Source: Clostridia bacterium (GTDB lineage Bacteria; Bacillota_A; Clostridia; Christensenellales; Borkfalkiaceae). From it: DNA of 8,089 nucleotides. The stretch spans positions 1 through 8,089 of the forward strand of contig JAFQBR010000085.1 in the NCBI GenBank assembly GCA_017399665.1. Reading direction: 5' to 3'. This document shows, piece by piece, positions 1 through 6,523 of this stretch (the stretch's first letter is position 1; the number at the start of each line of letters is the position of its first letter). The notes under the pieces were generated by a model. The model saw only the letters and a program-made list of their open reading frames with translations, did no database searches and was not told where the DNA came from. The position numbers and the translations under genes are program-made.

Positions 1-183
1 CAACCCTTTAAGAATAAATTATTTTATAATATTTTTACAAAAAACATATCTTTTAAAGGACTTAGTGATTTAAGAAAACAATCTTTCTCGCCCACGGTTT
101 ATATAACGGTTAAGCTTTACACACAAGTCATTGATTATTAAAAAAGCGAAAAACGCTAATGTGCTTTGATATGCTGATAATAA

Positions 184-218
184 AAAAGTGCCGTTATAAG
201 TCGATTAACGGCACTTTT
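184..218 (-). terminator. Intrinsic terminator after the SGNH esterase gene
   Basis: A perfect 13-bp inverted repeat (AAAAGTGCCGTTA, 9-nt loop, TAACGGCACTTTT) starts 33 bp past the esterase stop codon. Read on the minus strand, its 3' arm runs into a six-T run (plus-strand 182-187) and then ATTAT, the layout of a Rho-independent terminator. The plus-strand side also ends in T4, so it may work both ways. It closes the GH36-GH43-SGNH unit. The rest of 1-250 is AT-rich DNA without a gene I can support; a small AGCG-T5-CGCT hairpin followed by T's (minus strand, plus 145-157) could be a weak backup. Confidence 0.85.
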
Positions 219-250
219 GTTTATTATTTTTATAACCTAATAAAAGAATT

Positions 251-1372
251 TTACAGGTCGAATTCATCCCCTAAAATGGTTTTTAAAACCGTTTGCGCGT
301 ATATTCTGTGCATAAAATCGTTGGGGTGATTTACGTTATTAGACAAAGTATCTGCTAATGCTTTACGCTCTAACAGTATATTGTGGATTTTAGTAACGTT
401 TGCCCATGCAACGCCGGTTAAATGCTTTTCTAAACGCTCAAACACCCTTGGATACTCGCCGTGATAACGACAAATTGAAGAGCCTGCAGTAAACGCGGTT
501 AATGGGTTTGGCATAATGGGTGAAATAATAACGAATTCAACGTTACCGCAACCCTTTCTGATTTTTGTTATTATATTAGCCATTTTTTGATAGAACACGT
601 TTGGATGAAAACCGCCTGCATCATTCATACCAAAAGCTAAAATTACAAAATCCGGCTTTGCGTCTATAACCTTTTGAATATTTTCATCCTTTTCGCCCCA
701 ATCTGTGCACATACCGCTTACAGCAAAGTTTTCGTGATTGATTGAACAGTTAAAGTGTTTTTGTAAATATTCTATTACCATTAAGTTATACGGTGGTGTA
801 AAGGGAGGTTTTTTGACCTCGTGCATACCACTTGCGCCCCAGCCGTAGGTAATACTATCGCCATAACTTACAACAGTAACCTTTTCGCCCTTTTTAAGCT
901 TAGCTAAAAAGCCTTCTACCTTACTGCTTTTATCTTGCGTTACGTCATAAATATCGCTCTCTTCGTGCTCGTAGGTTACGGCTATCATCCATTGGCTCAT
1001 TCCGTCATCATGACCAAACAGTTCTGCAACAATATAAGCGCCAAGCGCGTCTGCAGATTGCATGTGCTTTCCGTCATCCACAAATTCATTATAGCGGTAG
1101 TTTTCCCAAGGTAAATATGGAATTTTACCACCCTCTATAATTTGAAGCTCGCCGTTTTCGTTCACGTAATAATCCTTTCCCTCTTCGTAAACTGTTTTTA
1201 GGTCAAAGGATGTTACAGATAAAATCTTTTTTATAGGATATGCAAGGCGAATTTCAGCAATAAAGTTTAACGCGTTTTTTAAAACAAGAGCGGTTTCGCA
1301 ATAAACGGTATTGCCTTTGCATAGTGGTTTTAAATATGTTTCGTTATCGTAAATTGTAACTCTATCTTTCAT
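251..1372 (-). CDS. SGNH/GDSL-type carbohydrate esterase, two-domain, cytoplasmic
   Basis: A 373-residue hydrolase whose C-terminal half (about 160-373) is an SGNH fold. Block I is GDSIT (nucleophile Ser173), the block II glycine is Gly220 in the SGM segment, block III is GMND (Asn250), and block V is DxxH (Asp352, His355), so the catalytic set is complete. Residues 1 to about 150 look like a beta-rich ancillary domain, an arrangement known from several carbohydrate acetylesterases. No signal peptide or membrane segment is seen, so it should act in the cytosol on imported oligosaccharides. Beside GH43 and GH36 genes, removal of O-acetyl groups from glycan fragments is the likely role, but the ester substrate is inferred, not shown. 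The gene starts 9 bp after the GH43 stop and its ATG has no recognisable SD, which suggests translational coupling. It is the last gene of its operon. Confidence 0.85.
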   Translation of the reverse strand: MKDRVTIYDNETYLKPLCKGNTVYCETALVLKNALNFIAEIRLAYPIKKILSVTSFDLKTVYEEGKDYYVNENGELQIIEGGKIPYLPWENYRYNEFVDDGKHMQSADALGAYIVAELFGHDDGMSQWMIAVTYEHEESDIYDVTQDKSSKVEGFLAKLKKGEKVTVVSYGDSITYGWGASGMHEVKKPPFTPPYNLMVIEYLQKHFNCSINHENFAVSGMCTDWGEKDENIQKVIDAKPDFVILAFGMNDAGGFHPNVFYQKMANIITKIRKGCGNVEFVIISPIMPNPLTAFTAGSSICRYHGEYPRVFERLEKHLTGVAWANVTKIHNILLERKALADTLSNNVNHPNDFMHRIYAQTVLKTILGDEFDL

Positions 1373-1381
1373 GATTATCTA

Positions 1382-2221
1382 TTAATACTTAAAAAAGCTT
1401 GCGCGTTCAAGGTTATTAGTGTTAGGTCTGTGAAGTGAAATCATGCGTTCGCCTTCTAAAGTGTAGAACAACATAGCGTGTCCGCCGTCGAAATCGAACT
1501 TACTACCGCAATGTGTCCACTCACCAAACAAGCTATCGCTTTGCGCTTCTAAAACACAATATTTACCGTTATAGAAGCTTGACCAAATCATTTTTAGCTT
1601 ACCCTCTTCTTTAAAGAGGAAGGGCCCGTCGGTTACGTAGTTTCCGCTACCCTTTTCGCCTATTTCGTTAACACAAGGATTATCGCTTGCTTTAAATAAA
1701 ACCTTTGGCTCGCCTACGGCATGAGATAAATCTTCAGAAAGCTCCATTGCGCAAATTTCGCCATCCTTAACCTGAAGCCATTCGTGAGAAAAAACCATAT
1801 ACGGTTTGCCGTTTTCCTGCCAAAACGTACCGTCTAAGCATTCCCAATTTTCGGGCGTGATATGTTTATTGCTAACGGGAACGAACTCTCCGTCCGGGGT
1901 ATCGCATACAAAGATATGCGTAGCCCTGCAAACGTTATCTGCTTTAACGCTACCAAAAAGATAATATTTGCCGTTTATTTTATGTACTTCAGGCGCCCAA
2001 AAATCCTTTTTGCCAAAAAAACCGTCGTATTTTTCGCCGTCAACTATAACTTTAGGTTCTTCAAAATTTTCAAGGTCTTTGCTTTTATAAACTGCAAAAG
2101 TATTTAGCGCGGCAATCGTACCCTCCTTAATAGATGTAGTACCGTACATATAATAGCAACCGTTTTCTTTATCGGTTAAAATAAAAGGATCTCTTATTCT
2201 TATTTCACTGCGTTTTAACAT
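1382..2221 (-). CDS. Family 43 glycoside hydrolase (five-bladed beta-propeller)
   Basis: A 279-residue single-domain enzyme, the size of a bare GH43 propeller. Asp11 in the RDPF motif of blade 1 is the expected catalytic base. Trp75-Ala-Pro-Glu78 marks blade 2, and Asp130 in the LDGT motif of blade 3 matches the usual pKa-modulating Asp. At the usual general-acid site (typically E-G/A-P-H) the sequence reads TDGPF, giving Asp198 in place of Glu; Glu147 in the SHEW segment is another candidate acid. DGGH at 245-248 fits the last blade. GH43 members mostly remove arabinose, xylose or galactose residues; the specificity here is unknown. No signal peptide is seen, so it is likely cytosolic. I start it at the ATG at 2221, which follows AAGGAG by 6 nt; a TTG at 2242 in the same frame would add seven residues but lies upstream of that SD. 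It is the middle gene between GH36 (61-bp gap) and SGNH (9-bp gap). Confidence 0.85.
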   Translation of the reverse strand: MLKRSEIRIRDPFILTDKENGCYYMYGTTSIKEGTIAALNTFAVYKSKDLENFEEPKVIVDGEKYDGFFGKKDFWAPEVHKINGKYYLFGSVKADNVCRATHIFVCDTPDGEFVPVSNKHITPENWECLDGTFWQENGKPYMVFSHEWLQVKDGEICAMELSEDLSHAVGEPKVLFKASDNPCVNEIGEKGSGNYVTDGPFLFKEEGKLKMIWSSFYNGKYCVLEAQSDSLFGEWTHCGSKFDFDGGHAMLFYTLEGERMISLHRPNTNNLERASFFKY

Positions 2222-2227
2222 TTCTTT

Positions 2228-2233
2228 CTCCTT
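2228..2233 (-). promoter_or_regulatory. Ribosome binding site of the GH43 gene
   Basis: The minus strand reads AAGGAG, then AAAGAA, then ATG at 2221. This is the best SD in the window and decides the start: the upstream in-frame TTG at 2242 is not used in this annotation. Confidence 0.85.
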
Positions 2234-2254
2234 AAAAAACAATTAAAAATAATC

Positions 2255-2289
2255 AAAAAGTGCCGTTAATCGCGCTATAGCCCTACTTT
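2255..2289 (-). repeat. Degenerate terminator-like hairpin between GH36 and GH43
   Basis: Plus-strand 2256-2272 is a 17-base match (AAAAGTGCCGTTAATCG) to the minus-strand sequence of 218-202 in the terminal terminator. On the minus strand the 3' half (AACGGCACTTTTT, then GATTAT and T5) resembles that terminator, but the 5' half has diverged. Only the outer AAAAAGT/ACTTTTT pairing (7 bp) remains. It overlaps the TAG stop of the GH36 gene. It may be a decayed terminator, now read through or only partly active. Confidence 0.5.
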
Positions 2290-4391
2290 TTAACAAAATG
2301 TAAAACTGTACCCCACATTGAACAATCGCCTGCAGTAAGGTAAACCTTTCCGCCAGCAATCTTTAAATCAGCAGGTGCATTGTAGGAATTTTTAAGTATG
2401 TAATCACCAACCTCAATTTCTAAAGATGCTAGTGGCGCATCTATTGCATAGGCATAAACCACCTTTTCGCTACCGTCCAGGCTTTCCCTAATTAAATGGG
2501 TTGTTCCCTTGGGTGCTAAGAAGGAAGTCATTTGCTTGGTGTCTATAACAGTTGTTGTACCCTTTTTAATTACGGGCTTAATAAGTTCGTAAAATTCTAT
2601 TGATTGTTTAATAGTATTATAAATTTCATCTGTACAAACGGTTAAATTGCCTGACAAACAGTATCTACCAAGCATAGCCTTTGCAACTGTAAACTGTACG
2701 TCAGAAAGAGAATAATCTGGCCTAATAACAGCCCAAATTTGCATTTTTGTGGGGTGTATATAGGCGTGTATGTTTTCTGCAATGGGCGCGCCGGAAGGAC
2801 ATTCGTGCGCGTCTGAAAATGAAACCATATCTGCAATAGATAAAAATTCCGGCTCGTGGCGCATACCGCCTGAAGAACAAATTTCAAGCACTAAATCGGG
2901 AATTCTTTGTTTTATTAAACGGAAGAACTTTAAAACCCCTTCGGTGTGCTGACGTAAACCTTCGCCAATACTTTCAGCCCCATCTACGCCAAGACCAACG
3001 TTTTCGTTATAATCCACCTTCATATAACGAATATTGTTAGCAAGAAGATTATCTATAACCTTTTCTTCTAAATATTTAATAACTTCTTCCTTTCTAAAAT
3101 CAAAGAAAGCGCGATCTGCGTGAACAATGGGCTTACCGTCTAAAGAAAGCAAGTATTCGGGGTGTTCTTTAAAGATTTTTGAAGTTGTGCTAACACCTTC
3201 AAATTCATACCAAACGCCAAATTTTAAGCCCTCTGCGCGAACCTTTTTGCCAAAGTCATCTAAGCCGTTGGGGAACATTTTTGTATGAATTTCCCAATCG
3301 CCAAGAACTGCTCCGCGCTCACCGCGAGTAAACCAGCCGTCATCTACTACAAAATACTTACAGCCTAAGCTCTTTGCGTAAGGTAAAATGGCTTCTAGTT
3401 TATCTTGCTGAGGCGTACCCCAGTTATAACACCAGTCGTTATATAATACAGGTAAATCTTCCTCGCTTAAAACAGGTGTATAATCTTTATTAGAAAGCTG
3501 AACTAAGCTATCGCAAGCCTTATAAACGTCGCCGTTTAAAACTGTGATAAAGGCTTTTTTGGATGTTAAAACCTCACCCTTTTTAAGTGTTTTACGCCAA
3601 TGCGCAGTCAAATAATCCCCTCTACCGCCACCAACTGAAATGCCGTTGTTGCGGAATACAGTTTCTATCTGCCAAGATTCTGGTGCTTCTAGCGTTACCG
3701 CCCAGCAAACACCATGTTTTTTATCTTCTATACCAATAAAGGGAAGCCAACTTTTAGCAGGCATCGTTCCAACTTGACCTATTTTATCGCATTTAACACC
3801 AAGACCGGACCAAGAGCTTTCAAATAAATAGTCGCTTGCGCTTAAAGAGAACATTTTACCTTCTGCGCTCCAAGCACTACGCATTTTATGAATGATAATA
3901 TCTTTTGGGTCATCCGTTCTTTCAAATGGCGATAAACGTGAAAAGCCAAAGCTGGGCAGAGCTTCTACTGTAACCTCTTCCCCGTTGTTTTCTATTTCGT
4001 TGTAAGTTTGCAAAGCAGTATAACCGTTAAAACAGCTAATATACTGACGAACTGTAAGCCCCTTGCCATTTTCCAAGGTAGTAAGCAAGGTTTTACCGTT
4101 TTTATCTTCAGTAAGCTTTTGATCAACGATTTTTAAAGCGAAAGCCGTGTCGCTATATCTTTGAGTCTGCCCTGCGCTATAGTCGCGAGAATAACCGTCG
4201 CCGGTAAGGCAAAGGTGTATTAAAGGCTCGGGACTGATATAGTTATCTAATGGACAAATACTTGATAGCTTTTGATCGTTTAGCTTATCTTCCTGTCCTT
4301 TTGGTACGATAACTAACTGAGAAACCCCGTCTACCGTTACGTAAACAAGGGCGATATCGTTCATTATAAAAGTTTTTTTCGTCATTTCCAT
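2283..4391 (-). CDS. GH36-family alpha-galactosidase-like enzyme (divergent)
   Basis: A 702-residue protein, the usual length of GH36 enzymes, with an N-terminal beta-sandwich (to about 310), a TIM barrel (about 315-600) and a C-terminal beta domain. Barrel motifs are VVDDGWF (Asp350, Asp351), LGDW, MFPNGL, WYEFEG, and KVDYN with Asp460 as the predicted nucleophile. CSSGG at 505-509 and SFSDAHE with Asp527 as the predicted acid/base follow; the 67-residue spacing suits a retaining GH36. The residues after the acid/base (A-H-E-C) differ from the TDA common in characterised alpha-galactosidases, so removal of terminal alpha-galactose is probable but alpha-N-acetylgalactosamine or another sugar is possible. 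No signal peptide is seen, so it should act in the cytosol. It is the first gene of its operon, directly behind a promoter. The start is uncertain between ATG 4391 and ATG 4385; neither has an SD. It ends with TAG, unlike its neighbours. Confidence 0.85.
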   Translation of the reverse strand: MEMTKKTFIMNDIALVYVTVDGVSQLVIVPKGQEDKLNDQKLSSICPLDNYISPEPLIHLCLTGDGYSRDYSAGQTQRYSDTAFALKIVDQKLTEDKNGKTLLTTLENGKGLTVRQYISCFNGYTALQTYNEIENNGEEVTVEALPSFGFSRLSPFERTDDPKDIIIHKMRSAWSAEGKMFSLSASDYLFESSWSGLGVKCDKIGQVGTMPAKSWLPFIGIEDKKHGVCWAVTLEAPESWQIETVFRNNGISVGGGRGDYLTAHWRKTLKKGEVLTSKKAFITVLNGDVYKACDSLVQLSNKDYTPVLSEEDLPVLYNDWCYNWGTPQQDKLEAILPYAKSLGCKYFVVDDGWFTRGERGAVLGDWEIHTKMFPNGLDDFGKKVRAEGLKFGVWYEFEGVSTTSKIFKEHPEYLLSLDGKPIVHADRAFFDFRKEEVIKYLEEKVIDNLLANNIRYMKVDYNENVGLGVDGAESIGEGLRQHTEGVLKFFRLIKQRIPDLVLEICSSGGMRHEPEFLSIADMVSFSDAHECPSGAPIAENIHAYIHPTKMQIWAVIRPDYSLSDVQFTVAKAMLGRYCLSGNLTVCTDEIYNTIKQSIEFYELIKPVIKKGTTTVIDTKQMTSFLAPKGTTHLIRESLDGSEKVVYAYAIDAPLASLEIEVGDYILKNSYNAPADLKIAGGKVYLTAGDCSMWGTVLHFVKK

Positions 4392-4401
4392 ATCGCAATA
4401 A

Positions 4402-4430
4402 ATTATAGCACAATGCTAAATCAAAATCAA
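4402..4430 (-). promoter_or_regulatory. SigA-type promoter of the GH36-GH43-SGNH operon
   Basis: The minus strand carries TTGATT (4430-4425), a 17-bp spacer, and a consensus TATAAT (4407-4402) preceded by TGC, an extended -10. Transcription would start around 4396-4393, only 2-5 nt before the ATG at 4391 or 8-11 nt before the ATG at 4385. It lies between the hairpin at 4479-4518 and the gene, so the three enzyme genes can be transcribed apart from the transporter genes. I see no convincing cre box or operator overlapping it. Confidence 0.7.
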
Positions 4431-4478
4431 GGTAATTTCAGTTTTACCAAAAATTAATAAAGTAGTGAAAAATATAAT

Positions 4479-4518
4479 ATTCTTCACCCCTAATCAAAAC
4501 ATCAAAGGGGTGAAGAAT
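4479..4518 (-). terminator. Hairpin terminator after the permease genes, possibly bidirectional
   Basis: A perfect 12-bp stem (ATTCTTCACCCC / GGGGTGAAGAAT) encloses a 16-nt loop. It stands about 90 bp past the second permease stop and upstream of the GH36 promoter. The cleanest T run (T6, 4518-4523) follows the stem on the plus strand. On the minus strand, the direction of the genes, the stem is followed by the U-rich but interrupted ATTATATTTTT. I read it as the end of the upstream unit, perhaps working in both directions; minus-strand efficiency is uncertain. Confidence 0.6.
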
Positions 4519-4573
4519 TTTTTGTAATGCGACGTCACAAAAAACAGTTGTTTTTAATTAAACAAAATATATT

Positions 4574-4590
4574 TTACAACCGTTTTGTAA
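4574..4590. repeat. Small inverted repeat TTACAA-N5-TTGTAA
   Basis: A 6-bp inverted repeat lies 17 bp past the second permease stop. The octamer TTTTGTAA occurs here (4583-4590), at 4598-4605 and at 4520-4527. It could be a weak RNA hairpin at the mRNA 3' end or an operator half-site pair, but such repeats arise by chance in AT-rich DNA. Confidence 0.25.
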
Positions 4591-4606
4591 CATAAACTTT
4601 TGTAAA

Positions 4607-5524
4607 TTAACCTTTTACCGCACCAACCATAACACCCTTAGAGAAGTATTTCTGTAAGAAGGGATATACGATCATGATGGGAATAAGACCTATAACGATC
4701 ATAGCAGAGTTTGTACCGTCTGGGAATATTCTTGTGGGATCCCATCCGCCACCTTGACCTTCGCCACGTAAATCGTTTAAGCCCTGTCTGATTTTTAATG
4801 CTAAGGGAGCAAGTTCTGGGCTATCTGCAAGGAAAATTGCAGGCCAGTACCAGTCGTCCCATTTACCAACTAAGTAGTAAAGCAAAATAGTTGCAACACC
4901 CGCTTTAGAGAGGGGTATTATGAATTGGAATAAAATTCTAAACTCGCTTGCGCCGTCTAGTCTACAAGAGTCGATAACGCTATCGGGCACTTGGTTGAAG
5001 AAGTTACGTAAAATAATCATATTGAAGGTATTAATACCAAAAGGTATAATTAAACTTGCAAGATTATTAACGCCAATAAGATCATCTACCGTTAAATAGA
5101 AAGGAACAAGCCCGCCACCAAAGAACATTGTGAACACTATGATATAGAAGAAAATTCTAATACCGGGGCAATCTCTTTTAGTGAAGGCGTATGCACCGAG
5201 CGAGGTTAAAATTAAAGAGTATGCAACGCTTGTTGCCGTTACGAATAAAGATATGCCAAACGCGCGGAAAATTTTATCTTGGAAAAGTGTTACTTTATAG
5301 TTTTCGAAGTTAAAATTAAGCGGAATTATAAAGAAATCACCCTTTGAAAGTGCGCGCATTTGGTCAGACTTATCTGCAAAGCTTGCAAGTAATACGTAAA
5401 GACAAGGTAAAATACAAAGTATTGCAAATGCCGTTAAAAATGTATAATTGATAACAGTAAAAGCGTCAATTTTTATTTTCTTTTTCTTTCCCACTAAATA
5501 GGGATTATTATTCATTTCTGCCAT
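4607..5524 (-). CDS. CUT1 ABC transporter permease, YtcP/MalG-like subunit
   Basis: A 305-residue inner-membrane permease of the carbohydrate uptake CUT1 family. Six hydrophobic segments are visible at about 24-48, 90-115, 121-143, 153-174, 206-226 and 273-292. The cytoplasmic coupling (EAA-type) loop is at about 184-204 (IDSCRLDGASEFRIL), where the first small residues are S-C instead of A-A; the L-D-G-A core is intact. The QKYFSKGVMVGAVKG tail is typical of the YtcP branch. It should pair with the LplB-like subunit encoded 11 bp upstream to form the channel for oligosaccharide import. No solute-binding protein or ATPase is in the window; Bacillota CUT1 systems often borrow a shared MsmX-type ATPase encoded elsewhere. 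The ATG follows AAAGGGGG by 5 nt. Confidence 0.9.
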   Translation of the reverse strand: MAEMNNNPYLVGKKKKIKIDAFTVINYTFLTAFAILCILPCLYVLLASFADKSDQMRALSKGDFFIIPLNFNFENYKVTLFQDKIFRAFGISLFVTATSVAYSLILTSLGAYAFTKRDCPGIRIFFYIIVFTMFFGGGLVPFYLTVDDLIGVNNLASLIIPFGINTFNMIILRNFFNQVPDSVIDSCRLDGASEFRILFQFIIPLSKAGVATILLYYLVGKWDDWYWPAIFLADSPELAPLALKIRQGLNDLRGEGQGGGWDPTRIFPDGTNSAMIVIGLIPIMIVYPFLQKYFSKGVMVGAVKG

Positions 5525-5529
5525 AATTA

Positions 5530-5537
5530 CCCCCTTT
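5530..5537 (-). promoter_or_regulatory. Ribosome binding site of the YtcP-like permease gene
   Basis: AAAGGGGG stands 5 nt before the ATG and overlaps the TAA stop of the preceding permease gene by two bases. This suggests coupled translation of the two partner subunits. Confidence 0.75.
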
Positions 5538-6513
5538 AGTCAATAGAGAACATGTTGTAACCGTTAATCTTTTTGGTCAACATATTACCTGCGATAAGTA
5601 AAATAAAGTTAATTACCGTTTTAAATATACCAACGGCTGCAGAGGCTTCTTCTTTACCGCGCATTTCCATAAATAGACGGTAAGAATAAGTATCAATAAT
5701 ATCTGCCGTTTCGTAAATTGTAGGATTGTATAGGTTGTATACAGGGTCGAAGCCCGCATTCATAATGTTACTTATTTGCATAATTAACATTACCGTAATG
5801 ATTGGTAAAATCATAGGAAGAGTAATATGCCAAATAAGTCCAAAGCGTTTACAACCATCAAGCTCTGCCGCCTCGTAAAGGTTTGCGTCTATTCCGGCAA
5901 TAGATGCGGTATAAATAATCGTTCCCCAGCCGGTAGACTTCCAAATTTCGGTAATAATTAAAATTGTATAGAAATAATCGGGCTCTAGTAAGAAATAAAC
6001 TCTTTCCCCGCCAAGCTGTTCGATTATGTTATTTATTGCGCCTGTATCGTGTGCAAGCAACATTTTTACTATACCGCCAAGAATAACCCATGATATAAAG
6101 TTTGGTAAATATATCATTGTTTGAATGGTCTTCTTATATGTCTTTCTGCCAACTTCGTTAAGTAAAATTGCAAAAAAGATAGGCATTGGGAAGCAAATAA
6201 GTAGCTTTAAAACGCTTATTCTAAGGGTATTTTTAATTGCATTTGGCAAATCTGGCATAGAGAAGATATATTCAAAGTTCTTCCAGCCTACCCAATCACT
6301 ACCCATAATACCGTATTTAGGACGGTAATCCTTCCACGCAAGCGTTATACCGTACATAGGAAGATATGAAAACAGTATGTAAAACAGCATTACGGGAAGA
6401 AGCATTAAATAAATTTGGCGGTTTAAAATAATTTTATTAAAAAACAGTTGGCGACGTCTTTGCTTAGAAATAGTACCCGTCGCTCCGTTGTTTTTTGCCA
6501 AAGATTTTTTCAT
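5536..6513 (-). CDS. CUT1 ABC transporter permease, LplB-like subunit
   Basis: A 325-residue permease with a basic cytoplasmic N-terminus (1-32) and six predicted membrane segments at about 33-55, 98-119, 132-154, 181-205, 232-253 and 293-313. The PMYGI-LAWKDY region after the first segment and the YNMFSID end are typical of the LplB branch of polysaccharide permeases. The coupling loop is canonical, EAAELDG at 214-220 followed by H-I-T-L-P, and should dock on an ATPase not encoded here. It is the MalF-like partner of the next gene's product. The LplB/YtcP type is associated in Bacillota with import of plant polysaccharide fragments, such as rhamnogalacturonan or xylan pieces; the substrate here is inferred only from the enzymes around it. 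The gap to the beta-helix gene is 8 bp and the ATG follows AAGGTG by 4 nt. Confidence 0.9.
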   Translation of the reverse strand: MKKSLAKNNGATGTISKQRRRQLFFNKIILNRQIYLMLLPVMLFYILFSYLPMYGITLAWKDYRPKYGIMGSDWVGWKNFEYIFSMPDLPNAIKNTLRISVLKLLICFPMPIFFAILLNEVGRKTYKKTIQTMIYLPNFISWVILGGIVKMLLAHDTGAINNIIEQLGGERVYFLLEPDYFYTILIITEIWKSTGWGTIIYTASIAGIDANLYEAAELDGCKRFGLIWHITLPMILPIITVMLIMQISNIMNAGFDPVYNLYNPTIYETADIIDTYSYRLFMEMRGKEEASAAVGIFKTVINFILLIAGNMLTKKINGYNMFSID

Positions 6514-6517
6514 GTTA

Positions 6518-6523
6518 CACCTT
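6518..6523 (-). promoter_or_regulatory. Ribosome binding site of the LplB-like permease gene
   Basis: AAGGTG lies 4 nt before the ATG. Its first two bases are the last two of the TAA stop of the beta-helix gene, so the ribosome ending one gene sits on the start signal of the next. This is a mark of a real operon junction. Confidence 0.65.

Noticed and set aside
25..30. TATAAT on the plus strand as a promoter
   Set aside because: There is no -35-like hexamer at a suitable distance and no plus-strand gene follows; such hexamers are common in AT-rich DNA.
145..157. Small AGCG-T5-CGCT hairpin followed by T's on the minus strand as a second terminator
   Set aside because: The stem is only 4 bp. 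It could be a weak backup to the 13-bp terminator next to it but is too small to annotate by itself.
1862..2107. An 81-codon plus-strand open frame
   Set aside because: It lies wholly within the GH43 gene on the opposite strand, and its translation (rich in F, K, N) shows no recognisable family. It is a shadow of the GH43 coding sequence.
2222..2242. TTG start at 2242 for the GH43 gene, adding seven residues
   Set aside because: A strong AAGGAG lies between this TTG and the ATG at 2221 at ideal spacing, so the ATG is the better start and the extra residues would be translated SD sequence.
2642..2887. An 81-codon minus-strand open frame in another frame of the GH36 gene
   Set aside because: It overlaps the acid/base and C-terminal barrel region of GH36, which has clear catalytic motifs in the main frame; no motif is seen in the alternative frame.
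2770..2952. A 60-codon plus-strand open frame
   Set aside because: It is antisense to conserved GH36 motifs (CSSGG, SDAHE) and has no convincing SD or family signature.
6125..6328. A 67-codon plus-strand open frame
   Set aside because: It is antisense to membrane segments 2-3 of the LplB-like permease; its hydrophobic look comes from the permease codons.
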